64,000 nucleotides of DNA. Origin: Bog-950 sp044228435 (GTDB lineage: Bacteria; Bacteroidota; Bacteroidia; Chitinophagales; LD1). The stretch is taken from NCBI GenBank assembly GCA_044228435.1, contig JBGAUW010000008.1, positions 124,001 through 188,000 on the forward strand. The letters are read 5' to 3'. The notes under the pieces are model-generated. The model did not search any database. It was not told where the DNA came from and was given only the letters and a program-made list of their open reading frames with translations. Positions 32,110 to 41,035 of the stretch are shown here, piece after piece (the stretch's first letter is position 1; each line of letters starts with the position of its first letter). The position numbers and the translations under genes were made by a program.

Positions 32110-34884
32110 TCAGGGCCTGCTGCACAGGGCGGTTTTCATTACCTCTATATCTTTTACCAGGTAGTCGATCTTGTTTTTATACTCTTCATTTTTCTGCTGT
32201 AGTTCAGTTAATAGCCTAAACAACTGCTGCGTGGCCGATACATTAAGCATAGCTATGGCCTCATAATCTACAGTGCGGAAATCGGTTACCTGTGTGCCAT
32301 AAACAAACACGCGGCCTTCGTCTTTTAGCGCTACGGTAAAGCCCTTGCTGGTGGCGCTAAGCACCGGTGCCAGCTCTATACCCCGGTCTAATATCAACTT
32401 TACCACGTCGCCCGCTTTTAGTTTGTTTTCTACTGCTATGTAGCCGTTGTGTATGCTCGCAGCCTTGTATATATCGGGCACTACATCGGTTATTGTAGCC
32501 ACCGCCTGCGGGTAAACCTGTTCTATCTGCTGGGCTATTACTTTTTTAAACTCTTTGGTGCCCTTACCAATTGTATCAATAAACCGGTAGTCGGTAATTT
32601 GTATTTGGCTTAGCGTTTCAAGGTCGTGCGCACTATTGCTAAGGCCTGTAATGTTTTTAATACGGGCATCGCTATAGGCATTAAACTCGGTGGCGGCTAT
32701 ACGGTCGCTGGCATATATAGAATAGTTGGCTGCGCCGCTGCCCAGGCCTGTAGCGCCGCTGCCATTTAGGTAGCCAAAGGTAAAAGAGCCGCTCTGCGAG
32801 CCGCTTACCTGTAAAGGATAAGTGGGAGTATTTGTGCCTATACCAACGTTGCCCTGCTTTACCACCAAAGCTGTAGTAGACCAACCGGCGCTGTAATCTT
32901 CAATTTCTAAATAACCGCTGGCAAAATCGCCCTCGTGGTGAATACGGGCAGCGTTGGAGTTGTTCTCGTTAAGAGTTACGCCGATAGTTCCGTCGTTGGT
33001 TGGGTTATTAATTAAAAACTGGTCGGCAGGGCCGCTTATACTTAACAGGTTGCCGGGGTTAGTTACACCAATACCCACATTGCCCGTAGTGCCGGTTACC
33101 TGCATCGTAATATGCCCCGCACCCCGCGCATTGAAAGATAAATCCTGGTTAGCGTTACTGCCCAGCGCCTGTATGCCCATATAGCCTATGCCTACCCCCT
33201 GGGTAAGGTTATTGGCAAATACACTTAATGTGCCGCTATACTGGTTAATATTACCGGCATCTACTACCGTTAACCTTTGCCCCGGTGCAGTAGCGCCAAT
33301 ACCTACATTAACCCCGCTGCCCAATACCAGGCAGTTGCTGGCGCTTACACTGGCATTGGCGCCCACGGCAGTGGCGTTGGTAAGGGTGCCGGTAGCAGGG
33401 TTGGCGTTATAACCTAAAAAAGTGTTTAGGCTGCCTGTGGTATTACTAAAGCCGGCGCTGCCGCCCATAGCGGTGTTCTGTGCACCGGTGCTGGTATTAT
33501 ACAAAGCATTGCTGCCGGTGCCGCTGTTTTCGGCGCCTGTTGCAAAAAATAAACTTTGAAAACCGGTGGCCGTGTTGTAGTTAGAGGCTATATTGGTAAA
33601 TAAGGCGGCCCTGCCGGTAGCTGTATTGCCACCGCCGGTAGTGTTGTTTCGCAAAGCATCCTTACCGGTGGCTGTGTTTTGTACACCGGTTGTATTTTGC
33701 CTAAGCGCATCGCGTGCCAGCGCCACATTCTCTCCACCGGTGGTATTGCTTGCCAGGGCCTGGTAGCCAACCGCTATATTGCTGTTGCCGGTAGTATTGG
33801 TAAGCATAGCATCTTTGCCCAAAGCAGTATTTTGTCCGCCGCTGGTATTACTAAGCAAGGCATCTTTTCCTAATGCCGAGTTATCGTTACCTGTGTTGTT
33901 AAGCAGAGCGTTTGAGCCCACCGCCGCATTATAAATACCGCCGGTGCTGTTTCGCATGGCCCAATAACCTATCGCCGTATTTCGGTCGCCGGTGGTATTG
34001 GCCCGTAAGGCATCGCGGCCTACGGCCACGTTAAAGCTGGCTGTGTTACTGCGCAGCGCATCGTACCCCACAGCGGTGTTGCTGCCGCCTGCCGTATTGT
34101 TAAGCAAGGCCTGCGTACCAATTGCCACGTTTGCCTCGCCGGTAATATTGTTATAAAGAGCATCCTTACCTGCAGCAACGTTTTCAAAGCCGGTGGTGTT
34201 CCTTAGCAGGGCCTGGTAGCCTACGGCAGTATTATTGGCCCCCACATTTACATTGCCGGCCTGGTAGCCTATAAAGGTAATACCATTGTTGGTTATGCGC
34301 CCTGCATTTTGATTGTTTATGCGCAGGTTTAATGGTACGTTATCGGTAGTGCCAATAAAGTTAGTGCCGTCTACCGTGCCGCTGTTGCCGGTAATGGTCC
34401 AGTCGTTGCTGGCGGTTGCGGGGGTAACCCATGCAGGTATGCCACCTGCACCAAGCGTAAGGGTTTGCCCGGCAGTACCGCCGGCTATCGCCTTAATATC
34501 GCCGTTAGCATCGGCATACAAAAGTTTATCGGTAGCGGCGGCCGGTGCACTTATAAATGTGCCTCCCGTAGCCAGCCCGCCCATGCGCGCGGTGTTATCG
34601 CCAAACAGGTGCAACAATCGCAGCGGCTGCACCGTACCAATACCTAACCTTCCGTTTACATCCAGGGTAACGCGCCTTACGTTGTTGGTGCGCAGGGTAT
34701 AGTCGGTGGCATCGGTAGTGCCGGCAAAGTGCAGGGCTGTATCGGTGCCGGCATTGCCTTTAATTTTCCAAAAGGGAAAGTTAGGGTTTTGCACTTCGGC
34801 CTGGGCCTGTATTTGCAAGGCAGCACAGCCGGCGGCCAGCCATAAAACAAACTTTAGCAGCGTGTAGGTATTGGTGTTTCTCAT
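32110..34884 (-). CDS. Surface protein with YadA-like repeats and peptidase S74 chaperone domain
   Basis: A 924-residue secreted protein with a signal peptide ending IQAQA. The centre (about 205-500) has some fourteen ~22-residue repeats with the pattern NTTG..NTA.G..AL, like the head repeats of YadA and of phage or bacterial surface fibres. The C-terminal part is an S74 intramolecular chaperone: AYSDARIKNI near residue 780 is the usual Ser-Asp cleavage point, then ITDYRFID and QQIEQVYPQAV, ending in a coiled-coil. S74 domains help trimeric fibres fold and then cut themselves off. There are no phage genes around it. The promoter is at 34903-34910. Confidence 0.85.
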   Translation of the reverse strand: MRNTNTYTLLKFVLWLAAGCAALQIQAQAEVQNPNFPFWKIKGNAGTDTALHFAGTTDATDYTLRTNNVRRVTLDVNGRLGIGTVQPLRLLHLFGDNTARMGGLATGGTFISAPAAATDKLLYADANGDIKAIAGGTAGQTLTLGAGGIPAWVTPATASNDWTITGNSGTVDGTNFIGTTDNVPLNLRINNQNAGRITNNGITFIGYQAGNVNVGANNTAVGYQALLRNTTGFENVAAGKDALYNNITGEANVAIGTQALLNNTAGGSNTAVGYDALRSNTASFNVAVGRDALRANTTGDRNTAIGYWAMRNSTGGIYNAAVGSNALLNNTGNDNSALGKDALLSNTSGGQNTALGKDAMLTNTTGNSNIAVGYQALASNTTGGENVALARDALRQNTTGVQNTATGKDALRNNTTGGGNTATGRAALFTNIASNYNTATGFQSLFFATGAENSGTGSNALYNTSTGAQNTAMGGSAGFSNTTGSLNTFLGYNANPATGTLTNATAVGANASVSASNCLVLGSGVNVGIGATAPGQRLTVVDAGNINQYSGTLSVFANNLTQGVGIGYMGIQALGSNANQDLSFNARGAGHITMQVTGTTGNVGIGVTNPGNLLSISGPADQFLINNPTNDGTIGVTLNENNSNAARIHHEGDFASGYLEIEDYSAGWSTTALVVKQGNVGIGTNTPTYPLQVSGSQSGSFTFGYLNGSGATGLGSGAANYSIYASDRIAATEFNAYSDARIKNITGLSNSAHDLETLSQIQITDYRFIDTIGKGTKEFKKVIAQQIEQVYPQAVATITDVVPDIYKAASIHNGYIAVENKLKAGDVVKLILDRGIELAPVLSATSKGFTVALKDEGRVFVYGTQVTDFRTVDYEAIAMLNVSATQQLFRLLTELQQKNEEYKNKIDYLVKDIEVMKTALCSRP

Positions 34885-34902
34885 GTTGCGGGTTTAGTGC
34901 CA

Positions 34903-34910
34903 CAAAGGTA
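34903..34910 (-). promoter_or_regulatory. Promoter -7 element of the S74 surface-protein gene
   Basis: TACCTTTG on the minus strand matches TAnnTTTG, 18 nt before the start codon at 34884. No TTTG at -33 was seen. Confidence 0.5.
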
Positions 34911-34986
34911 GAAGCGGTAAAAGGGCTGTTTTCCTACAAATTCCCTACAGGTAAGTGCAGATTATAATATGTATTATGTTTGTAGT

Positions 34987-36660
34987 ATGGCCAATTTACA
35001 CAAAGCGCTGGATGAAATTGCCGACCTGATTGCCGAAGATGTGCCCGCAGCCAGGGCGGCGCTTGGTAGATTTACAGATGCTAATAGCCTTTCAAAAAAC
35101 AAAGCCATATCGGCCAGGGTAGCTTTGTTGAATATACTTATAGCGGCCACTAATAATACGCTGGATAACGAAAGCATTAACGATAAAAAACTGCTGCAGT
35201 ATTTCGAAAAAAACAGGAGGTATGATGATGCGGCCCAGCTGTTGCTGGCCAAAACCAAGCACTACCTAAATCGCGGATTAACTGCCGATGGCATACAGCA
35301 ACTGGATTATATAAAGCAGCACCTGCTGGCCTTTGTAAGCCCCCGCACCGAAATAAGTTACCTGCACTATACCACGCAGCTATATGCTATACGCGGCGAA
35401 CATGCGCAGCGCATACTTATTACCGAACAGGCATTTGAAAAGCTTAAGCAACTACCGGCCGAGGGCAGTTGGTGGTATGGTATGTATGTGTTGCTAAACG
35501 CCACCATTGCCGATGTTTACCAGCGCAACCGGCAGCACGAGGAGGCCTGGCCTTACCTGCAACAGGCCTTGCAAATGGCCGAGAGCAAACCGGTATCGGC
35601 GCAGCATAAGTTCCACTTATACCGCCATGTAGCGCTGCACTACAACTTTAAAGCCGAAACAGCAGCCAGTATTAAGTGGTATGAAAATGCCCTGACACAG
35701 CTAACTACCGAAGATAACTTGCCTTACCTGATTGTAACCAACAGCAATTTGGCTTACCAGTATTACTGGCTTTACCAGGAAACCCCCGCCACCCACAAAG
35801 CGCTGCGGGCAAAGCAAATGGAGCGTATGGAACAGTTGCTTAAGCAACTGGAACGATATAACAAAAAACTAAAGCAACCGGTGCACCGCGCTAACCTGCT
35901 GGTAACCCGCAGCCGGGTAGAGTGGTTAAAACAGAATTATGCTGCCGCTATCCGCCTGCTTGAAACATCGCTGCCCGTTTATAAAAAGCATAAGCAGGAG
36001 CGCAGCCTGGTAGAACACCACCAACTGATGCATAAAGCCTGGCATGCCTGGGGCCTGCAAACCAACCACGCCAAAAGATTAGCCACGGCTTATAAATACC
36101 TGGTAGAATATACCGAAATGGTTAAAGAGGATGCTAAAAAAACGACGGCCGAAAAGCTGAATGCCGTTAAAACAAAGTATGAATTGAATGAGCAAAAACT
36201 ACAACAGCAACTAATGAAACAGCAAATTGATACACTGGATAGCGAACTACAATTAACCACGCTTAACCTGCACGATAAAATACGGGTGTTAGACGACATA
36301 AAAAACCATGTGCACTCGCTTAACCGCAAGGGCATAGAGATTAGCCAGCTGAGTAAATCGGTTTTACAAAAAATAGACAGCGTAAAAATTACCGAGCAGG
36401 ATAAGAACCGGCTGCAGCAAAAGCTAAACGAAAGCAACAAACACCTGGGCAAGTTATTACTGGAAAAACACCCCACGCTTACCAACCTGGAAATAAGCAT
36501 GTGCGGCCTTTTTAAAACCGGCATTACCGATAAGGAATTGGCCAGTCTGTATGGACAAAGCTATAAAGCCTACGAGCAGCACCGCTGGCGCATTAAAAAG
36601 AAAATGAAACTGGACCGCAAAACCGATTTAGTAAAATATTTGCAGCAGTTGGTTATGTAG
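34987..36660 (+). CDS. TPR-containing regulator with C-terminal LuxR-like helix-turn-helix
   Basis: A 557-residue cytoplasmic protein. Residues ~1-380 are helical repeats of TPR type (YLQQALQMAE, IKWYENALTQL, AIRLLETSLPVYKKHKQERS). A coiled coil follows (about 385-480). The last ~65 residues (PTLTNLEISMCGLFKTGITD, then LASLYGQSYKAYEQHRWRIKKKM) are the LuxR-type DNA-binding end used by many Bacteroidota TPR regulators. The start at 34987 (MANLHKAL) is preferred to the ATG at 34969. The stop codon lies inside a REP element. It is divergent from the S74 surface-protein gene and may control it. Confidence 0.82.
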   Translation: MANLHKALDEIADLIAEDVPAARAALGRFTDANSLSKNKAISARVALLNILIAATNNTLDNESINDKKLLQYFEKNRRYDDAAQLLLAKTKHYLNRGLTADGIQQLDYIKQHLLAFVSPRTEISYLHYTTQLYAIRGEHAQRILITEQAFEKLKQLPAEGSWWYGMYVLLNATIADVYQRNRQHEEAWPYLQQALQMAESKPVSAQHKFHLYRHVALHYNFKAETAASIKWYENALTQLTTEDNLPYLIVTNSNLAYQYYWLYQETPATHKALRAKQMERMEQLLKQLERYNKKLKQPVHRANLLVTRSRVEWLKQNYAAAIRLLETSLPVYKKHKQERSLVEHHQLMHKAWHAWGLQTNHAKRLATAYKYLVEYTEMVKEDAKKTTAEKLNAVKTKYELNEQKLQQQLMKQQIDTLDSELQLTTLNLHDKIRVLDDIKNHVHSLNRKGIEISQLSKSVLQKIDSVKITEQDKNRLQQKLNESNKHLGKLLLEKHPTLTNLEISMCGLFKTGITDKELASLYGQSYKAYEQHRWRIKKKMKLDRKTDLVKYLQQLVM

Positions 36661-36715
36661 GGGCGACCCTTGCGGTCGCCCTGTATTGCCGGGCACCCGC
36701 GAGGGGTGCCCCTAC
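36657..36715. repeat. REP pair, GGGGC type, overlapping the stop of the TPR regulator gene
   Basis: The left arm GTAGGGGCGACCCTTGCGG plus its pairing tail, a TGTATT spacer and a right arm ending GGGGTGCCCCTAC make an inverted REP pair. The two arms differ in sequence but fold alike. The TAG stop codon at 36658-36660 is the GTAG foot of the left arm. Confidence 0.75.
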
Positions 36716-36728
36716 AACGGGCTTGTTT

Positions 36729-37586
36729 CTACAACTTAACCAACCGCTTCCTTATGTTCGTATTGCTTAACCCTACTACATATACACCGCTGGCCATGTT
36801 GCTAATGTTGATGGTGGTTGCCGTGCCGGTTATGTTTTGTGTAAAAACTACGCGGCCTTCTAGGTCAAATATTTGAAGCGTTTGGTTAGGCTGTGTGGTG
36901 GTAATGGTAAACTGCTGTTGAGTGGGGTTAGGGTAAAGGGTGAATTCAATTGGGTTAGCAATAGCGCGAATACCTACTGTAGTAGTATCTTGTTTAACCG
37001 CAATAGTGCTGGTTGTGGTGTTGGTTACCACCGGTGCATTAAAATCGAAATAAATAAAGGCAGTGTTGCTGATGGTGGTGCCCACCGGTAAATTATTTTT
37101 CAGCTTTACCTTGTATTGAATGTAGCCGTGGCTTTCGGGTTCGTTGGTGTTGCTGTCAGGCAAATTAATGTTGGCAAAATTAAAGCGCACTATGTTTTCG
37201 TTAATCAGCACCTGCGGCTGGTGGCTATAAGCCAATAGCTGAAAAGAGGAGCCATCGATATTTGTATCCAGCGTATCCAATATATAAATATGCTGTGCCT
37301 CGGCAGTGCCGGTGTTCTGAAAACGTACCGTATAGGTTAACCACTTTTGCAGCGTATCAATATCACCGGGTGGCGATGCCTGCTTATCGTTCGGGTCGAA
37401 ACTGCTTACTACTGTGTAGCAGGTGGTAGTTACGTTGTTGGTGCTATCGTTATCTGCATGTGGTGTTACATTTAATGTAAGGCATACTGTAGTGCCGGCT
37501 GTAGCATAAGTATCCGTTTCAACCACTATATAAAAATCAGTCGCTCCGTCTATAACAGCAAAGTCGGCTATGTTCCATTTAATCAA
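36729..37586 (-). pseudogene. Detached 3' part of the LRR/T9SS gene (DUF11-like domain plus T9SS domain)
   Basis: A 285-codon open frame whose first possible start is a TTG at 37586, inside the end of the upstream LRR frame. It begins in mid-domain (WNIADFAVIDGATDFYIV), continues through a conserved-repeat type domain with SSFDPNDKQ, and ends with a T9SS type A domain (FTLYPNPTQQQF to GVYVVGLSN, KRLVKL). These parts normally belong to one polypeptide with the LRR region. No ribosome site precedes the TTG. It is best read as the cut-off C-terminus of the gene at 37579-39135. Confidence 0.7.
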
Positions 37587-39135
37587 TTATGGCCGTTACC
37601 ACGCCACTTACACCATAAGCACAATTACCGTTAAAAAAGTTAGCCAAATCGCCGGCTTGTATATTTACATAAGTTAAGCGCCCCGGTATAAAACGCATGG
37701 GGCTGCTAATGCTATGTGCCGCTAAATCGAAACCATTTTTACAACGAAGAGCGAAGTTTAGGTCGCCGGTAACTGAATCGGTAGCGCTTAAAGTATCAAA
37801 GCGGCTCATTCCGCCGGGGCATGTTACGGTAAATGGTGTGTTAGTAGTGTCAATGCGTATTTCGTAATTGCCATAGCCGGCATCGAATCCATACATGCCA
37901 TTTATGGCTGTTATAGTTTGCTGTTTCAGAACTCCGTCCTGCAATAGATTAACTTTTGTGTTGGCTTGCCTTGTTTCGTTGTTATTATAGGTACAGTTAG
38001 GCACAGTATCTATAAATAGTAAGCCATTTAACGTGGTATAAACTGCACAGCCGTTTGAATTAGATGGTGTGCATAAAGGAAAAGTGTTTATATAGGGTTG
38101 GCTAGTAACGTTAAATCGCGGGTAATTAGGTAAACAGTTTATGGCTGTATTGCTAAAATCCAAAGTATTAATTGCACCTAAAAAAGGCATACAGGCAAGA
38201 TTGGGATTGTTGTAGCAATATAACAATTCCATTATATCGGGCAAAAGTGGTAAAGCTGTAATATTATTATTACTGCAAAATACACTATAACAGCTGGAAG
38301 GCAACGCAGGTAAACTTGTAAGGTTGTTGGAACTACAATCGAGCACTTCAAGGTTAGGGGGAAGCGCCGGTAGTGTATCTAACTGATTATTGCTACAAAA
38401 CAATGCAGTAAGGCTTGCCGGTAATAGGGGTAAAGTACCATTAAAGGTGCCGTTAACTAAAAGTCTTTTAAGCCCCTGCGGTAAAGGTGCCAAACTGGTT
38501 AGTGCATTGCCGGAAATGTCTAAAATTTTAAGTTGCGATGGTAGTGAAGGTATAGCGGTGATATTGTTTCCGCCCATTAGAAGCCTTTCTAATGAATCGG
38601 GCAATAACGGGTAGATGGATAAACTATTGCCGGAAATTGAAAGATCGCGCAGGCTTAACGGTATAGAAGGAAGAGTGGAGAAAAATTGCCCATTATAACC
38701 ACAATCTAAGCTTACTAATCCATTGGGCAGGTTGGGTATGCTGACTAGTTGGTTGCCATCGCAGCGCAACGTATCCAGGTTAACGGGCAGTGCCGGAATA
38801 CTTACCAGGCGGTTATACGACAATATTATCAGTTGCAGCATTGGGGGAAATGAAGTTACATGGTTTATACTGCCGCTATAGGATATCAATTTTTGCAGGC
38901 TGTCGAAATACTGTATACCCTCCAAATCGGATATTGAAGTGGAAGAAACATCCATATTTGTTGCGCTAATAATATAACTACATGTTGTATCCATCTGGTT
39001 ACCATTCATACATGTGCTATAGCCATTTAAGTTCAGCCACTGCACAAAAGCGGCATCCGGTATGGTTACATACTGCGCCTTAGCGCCAATGGTTATGCTT
39101 AATAAAACAAACAGGGTTAGTAAGCGTGCTTTCAT
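37579..39135 (-). CDS. Leucine-rich-repeat surface protein, truncated by a frame disruption
   Basis: 518 residues from the ATG at 39135, which opens a signal peptide ending AKAQ; the frame up to 39171 adds 12 residues before it. From about residue 80 to 330 there are roughly a dozen 20-21-residue leucine-rich repeats of the LP..L..L.CS.N.L..LP type. A CNA-B-like segment (YNNNETRQANTKVNLLQDG) follows. The frame stops at VVTAIID, in the middle of a domain that continues in the next frame at 36729-37586. Without that part it lacks its T9SS signal and would probably stay in the periplasm. Confidence 0.78.
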   Translation of the reverse strand: MKARLLTLFVLLSITIGAKAQYVTIPDAAFVQWLNLNGYSTCMNGNQMDTTCSYIISATNMDVSSTSISDLEGIQYFDSLQKLISYSGSINHVTSFPPMLQLIILSYNRLVSIPALPVNLDTLRCDGNQLVSIPNLPNGLVSLDCGYNGQFFSTLPSIPLSLRDLSISGNSLSIYPLLPDSLERLLMGGNNITAIPSLPSQLKILDISGNALTSLAPLPQGLKRLLVNGTFNGTLPLLPASLTALFCSNNQLDTLPALPPNLEVLDCSSNNLTSLPALPSSCYSVFCSNNNITALPLLPDIMELLYCYNNPNLACMPFLGAINTLDFSNTAINCLPNYPRFNVTSQPYINTFPLCTPSNSNGCAVYTTLNGLLFIDTVPNCTYNNNETRQANTKVNLLQDGVLKQQTITAINGMYGFDAGYGNYEIRIDTTNTPFTVTCPGGMSRFDTLSATDSVTGDLNFALRCKNGFDLAAHSISSPMRFIPGRLTYVNIQAGDLANFFNGNCAYGVSGVVTAIID

Positions 39136-39181
39136 AGGGTAGGTTTTGATAGCGCAGGGGCCGCCATACATTAGTGTTGCT

Positions 39182-39189
39182 CAAATGTA
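39182..39189 (-). promoter_or_regulatory. Promoter -7 element of the LRR gene
   Basis: TACATTTG on the minus strand fits TAnnTTTG, 46 nt upstream of the start codon at 39135. No upstream TTTG at the expected distance was found. Confidence 0.45.
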
Positions 39190-39215
39190 AATAAGTATGG
39201 TAGAAAAACGAATTT

Positions 39216-39244
39216 GTAGGGGCGGTCCTTGCGGGCGCCCCTGC
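39216..39244. repeat. REP hairpin, GGGGC type
   Basis: GTAGGGGCGGTCCTTGCGG followed by GCGCCCCTGC forms a single REP hairpin with the GTAG foot, just upstream of the LRR gene's promoter. Confidence 0.6.
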
Positions 39245-39338
39245 AACTTTGGCAATATGCTGGCACAGGCAGGCCTGCGCGAAATTTGCTGAGGCATTGG
39301 AATTTTTAATTATATTTAGATTAAACTATAATATAACG

Positions 39339-39800
39339 ATGCTGCGCTGGTGGATTATCATGCTGCTTTTTTCACTTGCGTCGTGCAGAAAATCAGGTTC
39401 GGCAGCCGTAATAAAGAGCAATGCTAATGAAGGTAATGCGCCGAAATATTTTTACGTGGATACTACATTTTTAACCGGGGTTTTAAGCAGGGAAGGATTT
39501 TATGGGCCACCCGGTTTTGGCGAAAGCCCTGCGCAGGATAGTAAAGACACCTTTTTCATTCTCCATTTATTGGAACCTATAAATATAAGGGCCAGGCCGG
39601 ATGCTGATTCATCTGAAATAGATTTTACTTATACCGTTGATAGTTTGAAAGAAGTGCAGCTTGATTTAAGATGGGAGGTTGTGTTGAATATATACGTAGG
39701 CAAAAGAATAAAGCTGAGAGGAGTTTTATTGCCTGCTTTTACCGGCCATCAAAATACGGCAGCAACATTTGTTATTAAAGAATTGATTAAACATCGATAA
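39339..39800 (+). CDS. DUF4431 lipoprotein
   Basis: 153 residues from the ATG at 39339, which begins a lipoprotein signal with LASC followed by RKS; the longer frame from 39249 starts in repeat DNA. The mature part matches DUF4431: LTGVLSREGFYGPPGFGE, ILHLLEPINIRARPD, SLKEVQLDL, and the end with IKLRGVLLPAFTGHQ. The family function is unknown. It is followed 69 nt later by an unknown gene on the same strand with its own promoter. Confidence 0.85.
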   Translation: MLRWWIIMLLFSLASCRKSGSAAVIKSNANEGNAPKYFYVDTTFLTGVLSREGFYGPPGFGESPAQDSKDTFFILHLLEPINIRARPDADSSEIDFTYTVDSLKEVQLDLRWEVVLNIYVGKRIKLRGVLLPAFTGHQNTAATFVIKELIKHR

Positions 39801-39804
39801 CAGG

Positions 39805-39834
39805 TTTCTGAGATAAGCGATAACACTACTTTTG
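39805..39834 (+). promoter_or_regulatory. Promoter of the unknown gene at 39870
   Basis: TACTTTTG at 39827-39834 matches the TAnnTTTG consensus, and TTTC (three of four to TTTG) stands 18 nt upstream at 39805-39808. The ATG is 35 nt downstream. Confidence 0.6.
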
Positions 39835-39869
39835 TATAACTTCCATAAATAAATTGGAAAGAGATATAA

Positions 39870-40466
39870 ATGGGTAGCCAAATTTTTATTCACCTGGTTG
39901 GTGAAGGGCTTTACGAAAATGATTTAGCGCCTTTTTTAGGCCGCGATTTTGTGGCCGAAATTTCGTGGGGCCATCTTTGGATGGAACGCAGCCCTTTTTT
40001 ATCGAAACAAGAAGAAGATTTATTGCGGGCCAGAACAGATTGGCATGAAGATTTTAATAAGCCTGTAAACCCTGCTGAACTGGCTAAGGTACTTACTAAA
40101 GTAAATGACTATTTAAAAACGAATGAAAGCACTTTGCCGTTTGAAATAGAAATTGACTACACTAAAATGGCGCATGCAGGATTGGAAACGGATTTGATTA
40201 TTAATAACAGCCGCTGCTGGATAAAGGGCGATTCGTATGTGTTTGATGTGACGACAAAGGTGAATGTTGTAAGCTATGCTATGGAGCCTAACGAGGTGGA
40301 TGTATGGGTTGATATAGCGGATGAGGTGGTAATAGAAGGGAAGTTGTTTTACTTAAAACGTATAACCCGGTACGAAAAATATAAAGAGATACTTGAAAAG
40401 ACAATAGCCTTTTGCCGGTATGCCGGGGGCAAAAATAATAAGGTATTATGGCAGCAGTACAATTAA
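39870..40466 (+). CDS. Hypothetical cytoplasmic protein, family not recognised
   Basis: A 198-residue soluble protein without signal peptide or membrane segment. Visible features are an N-terminal IFIHLVGEGLYENDLAPFLG, a Trp-containing EISWGHLWMER, and a strand-rich second half (VNVVSYAMEPNEVDVWVDIA). Codon use and amino-acid content look like a normal gene, and it has a good promoter upstream. It lies next to the DUF4431 gene. No function is proposed. Confidence 0.7.
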   Translation: MGSQIFIHLVGEGLYENDLAPFLGRDFVAEISWGHLWMERSPFLSKQEEDLLRARTDWHEDFNKPVNPAELAKVLTKVNDYLKTNESTLPFEIEIDYTKMAHAGLETDLIINNSRCWIKGDSYVFDVTTKVNVVSYAMEPNEVDVWVDIADEVVIEGKLFYLKRITRYEKYKEILEKTIAFCRYAGGKNNKVLWQQYN

Positions 40467-41035
40467 AGCAACTCTGTTACAGTGCAAGGGCCCACGTGCA
40501 CAGGTTTGGGAAGCACTTTGTCTATATAGCTTAAATTATTTCGACGGTAAAAATATTGACAGGCATAAGGGCCAACTTACAGTATAAATTCGGCAAACAA
40601 AAAGGGATAAATTATTCTGCAAAACTGCTGTTACAGCATAAATAGTTACTTAATACCGGGTTATTCTCCTTTTTAACCACCGGTGTTTGTTTTAAAGCCG
40701 TGCATACTTATTATATTGATAGCTGGCGTGGCTTTTATAGTTACTTGTTTAAACAAAATATATTAAAATAAAGCTTATTTAATGGTGCCGGTGCAGCTGT
40801 TTTTAATAACGGTTGCAACGTTCGTAAATGCTTTTTAAGCCTATAAATACAATATGCAACTTGTTGGTATTAGTTATGGATTAATATGTGCCCTGAGCTT
40901 AGGCCGTAGCTTTTGATCTTATTTGCTTGGTTTAATTAAATAATATGTATGGCCTGCTTTAAAGTAACTTTACAAGCACACCCACTAACCGGTATAGCCA
41001 TTTACTAATGGCTGTATTGGCGGCAACCACAACCC
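40467..41035. other. 569-nt gap without a recognised gene
   Basis: AT-rich sequence with no open frame above 60 codons on either strand and no member of the window's repeat families. It probably holds the promoter region of the kinase gene that follows. I see no RNA gene in it. Confidence 0.5.

Noticed and set aside
37579..37586. Programmed frameshift joining the LRR and T9SS frames
   Set aside because: No slippery heptamer or stimulatory structure is visible at the junction, and the domain there looks shortened, so a mutation or sequence error is more likely.
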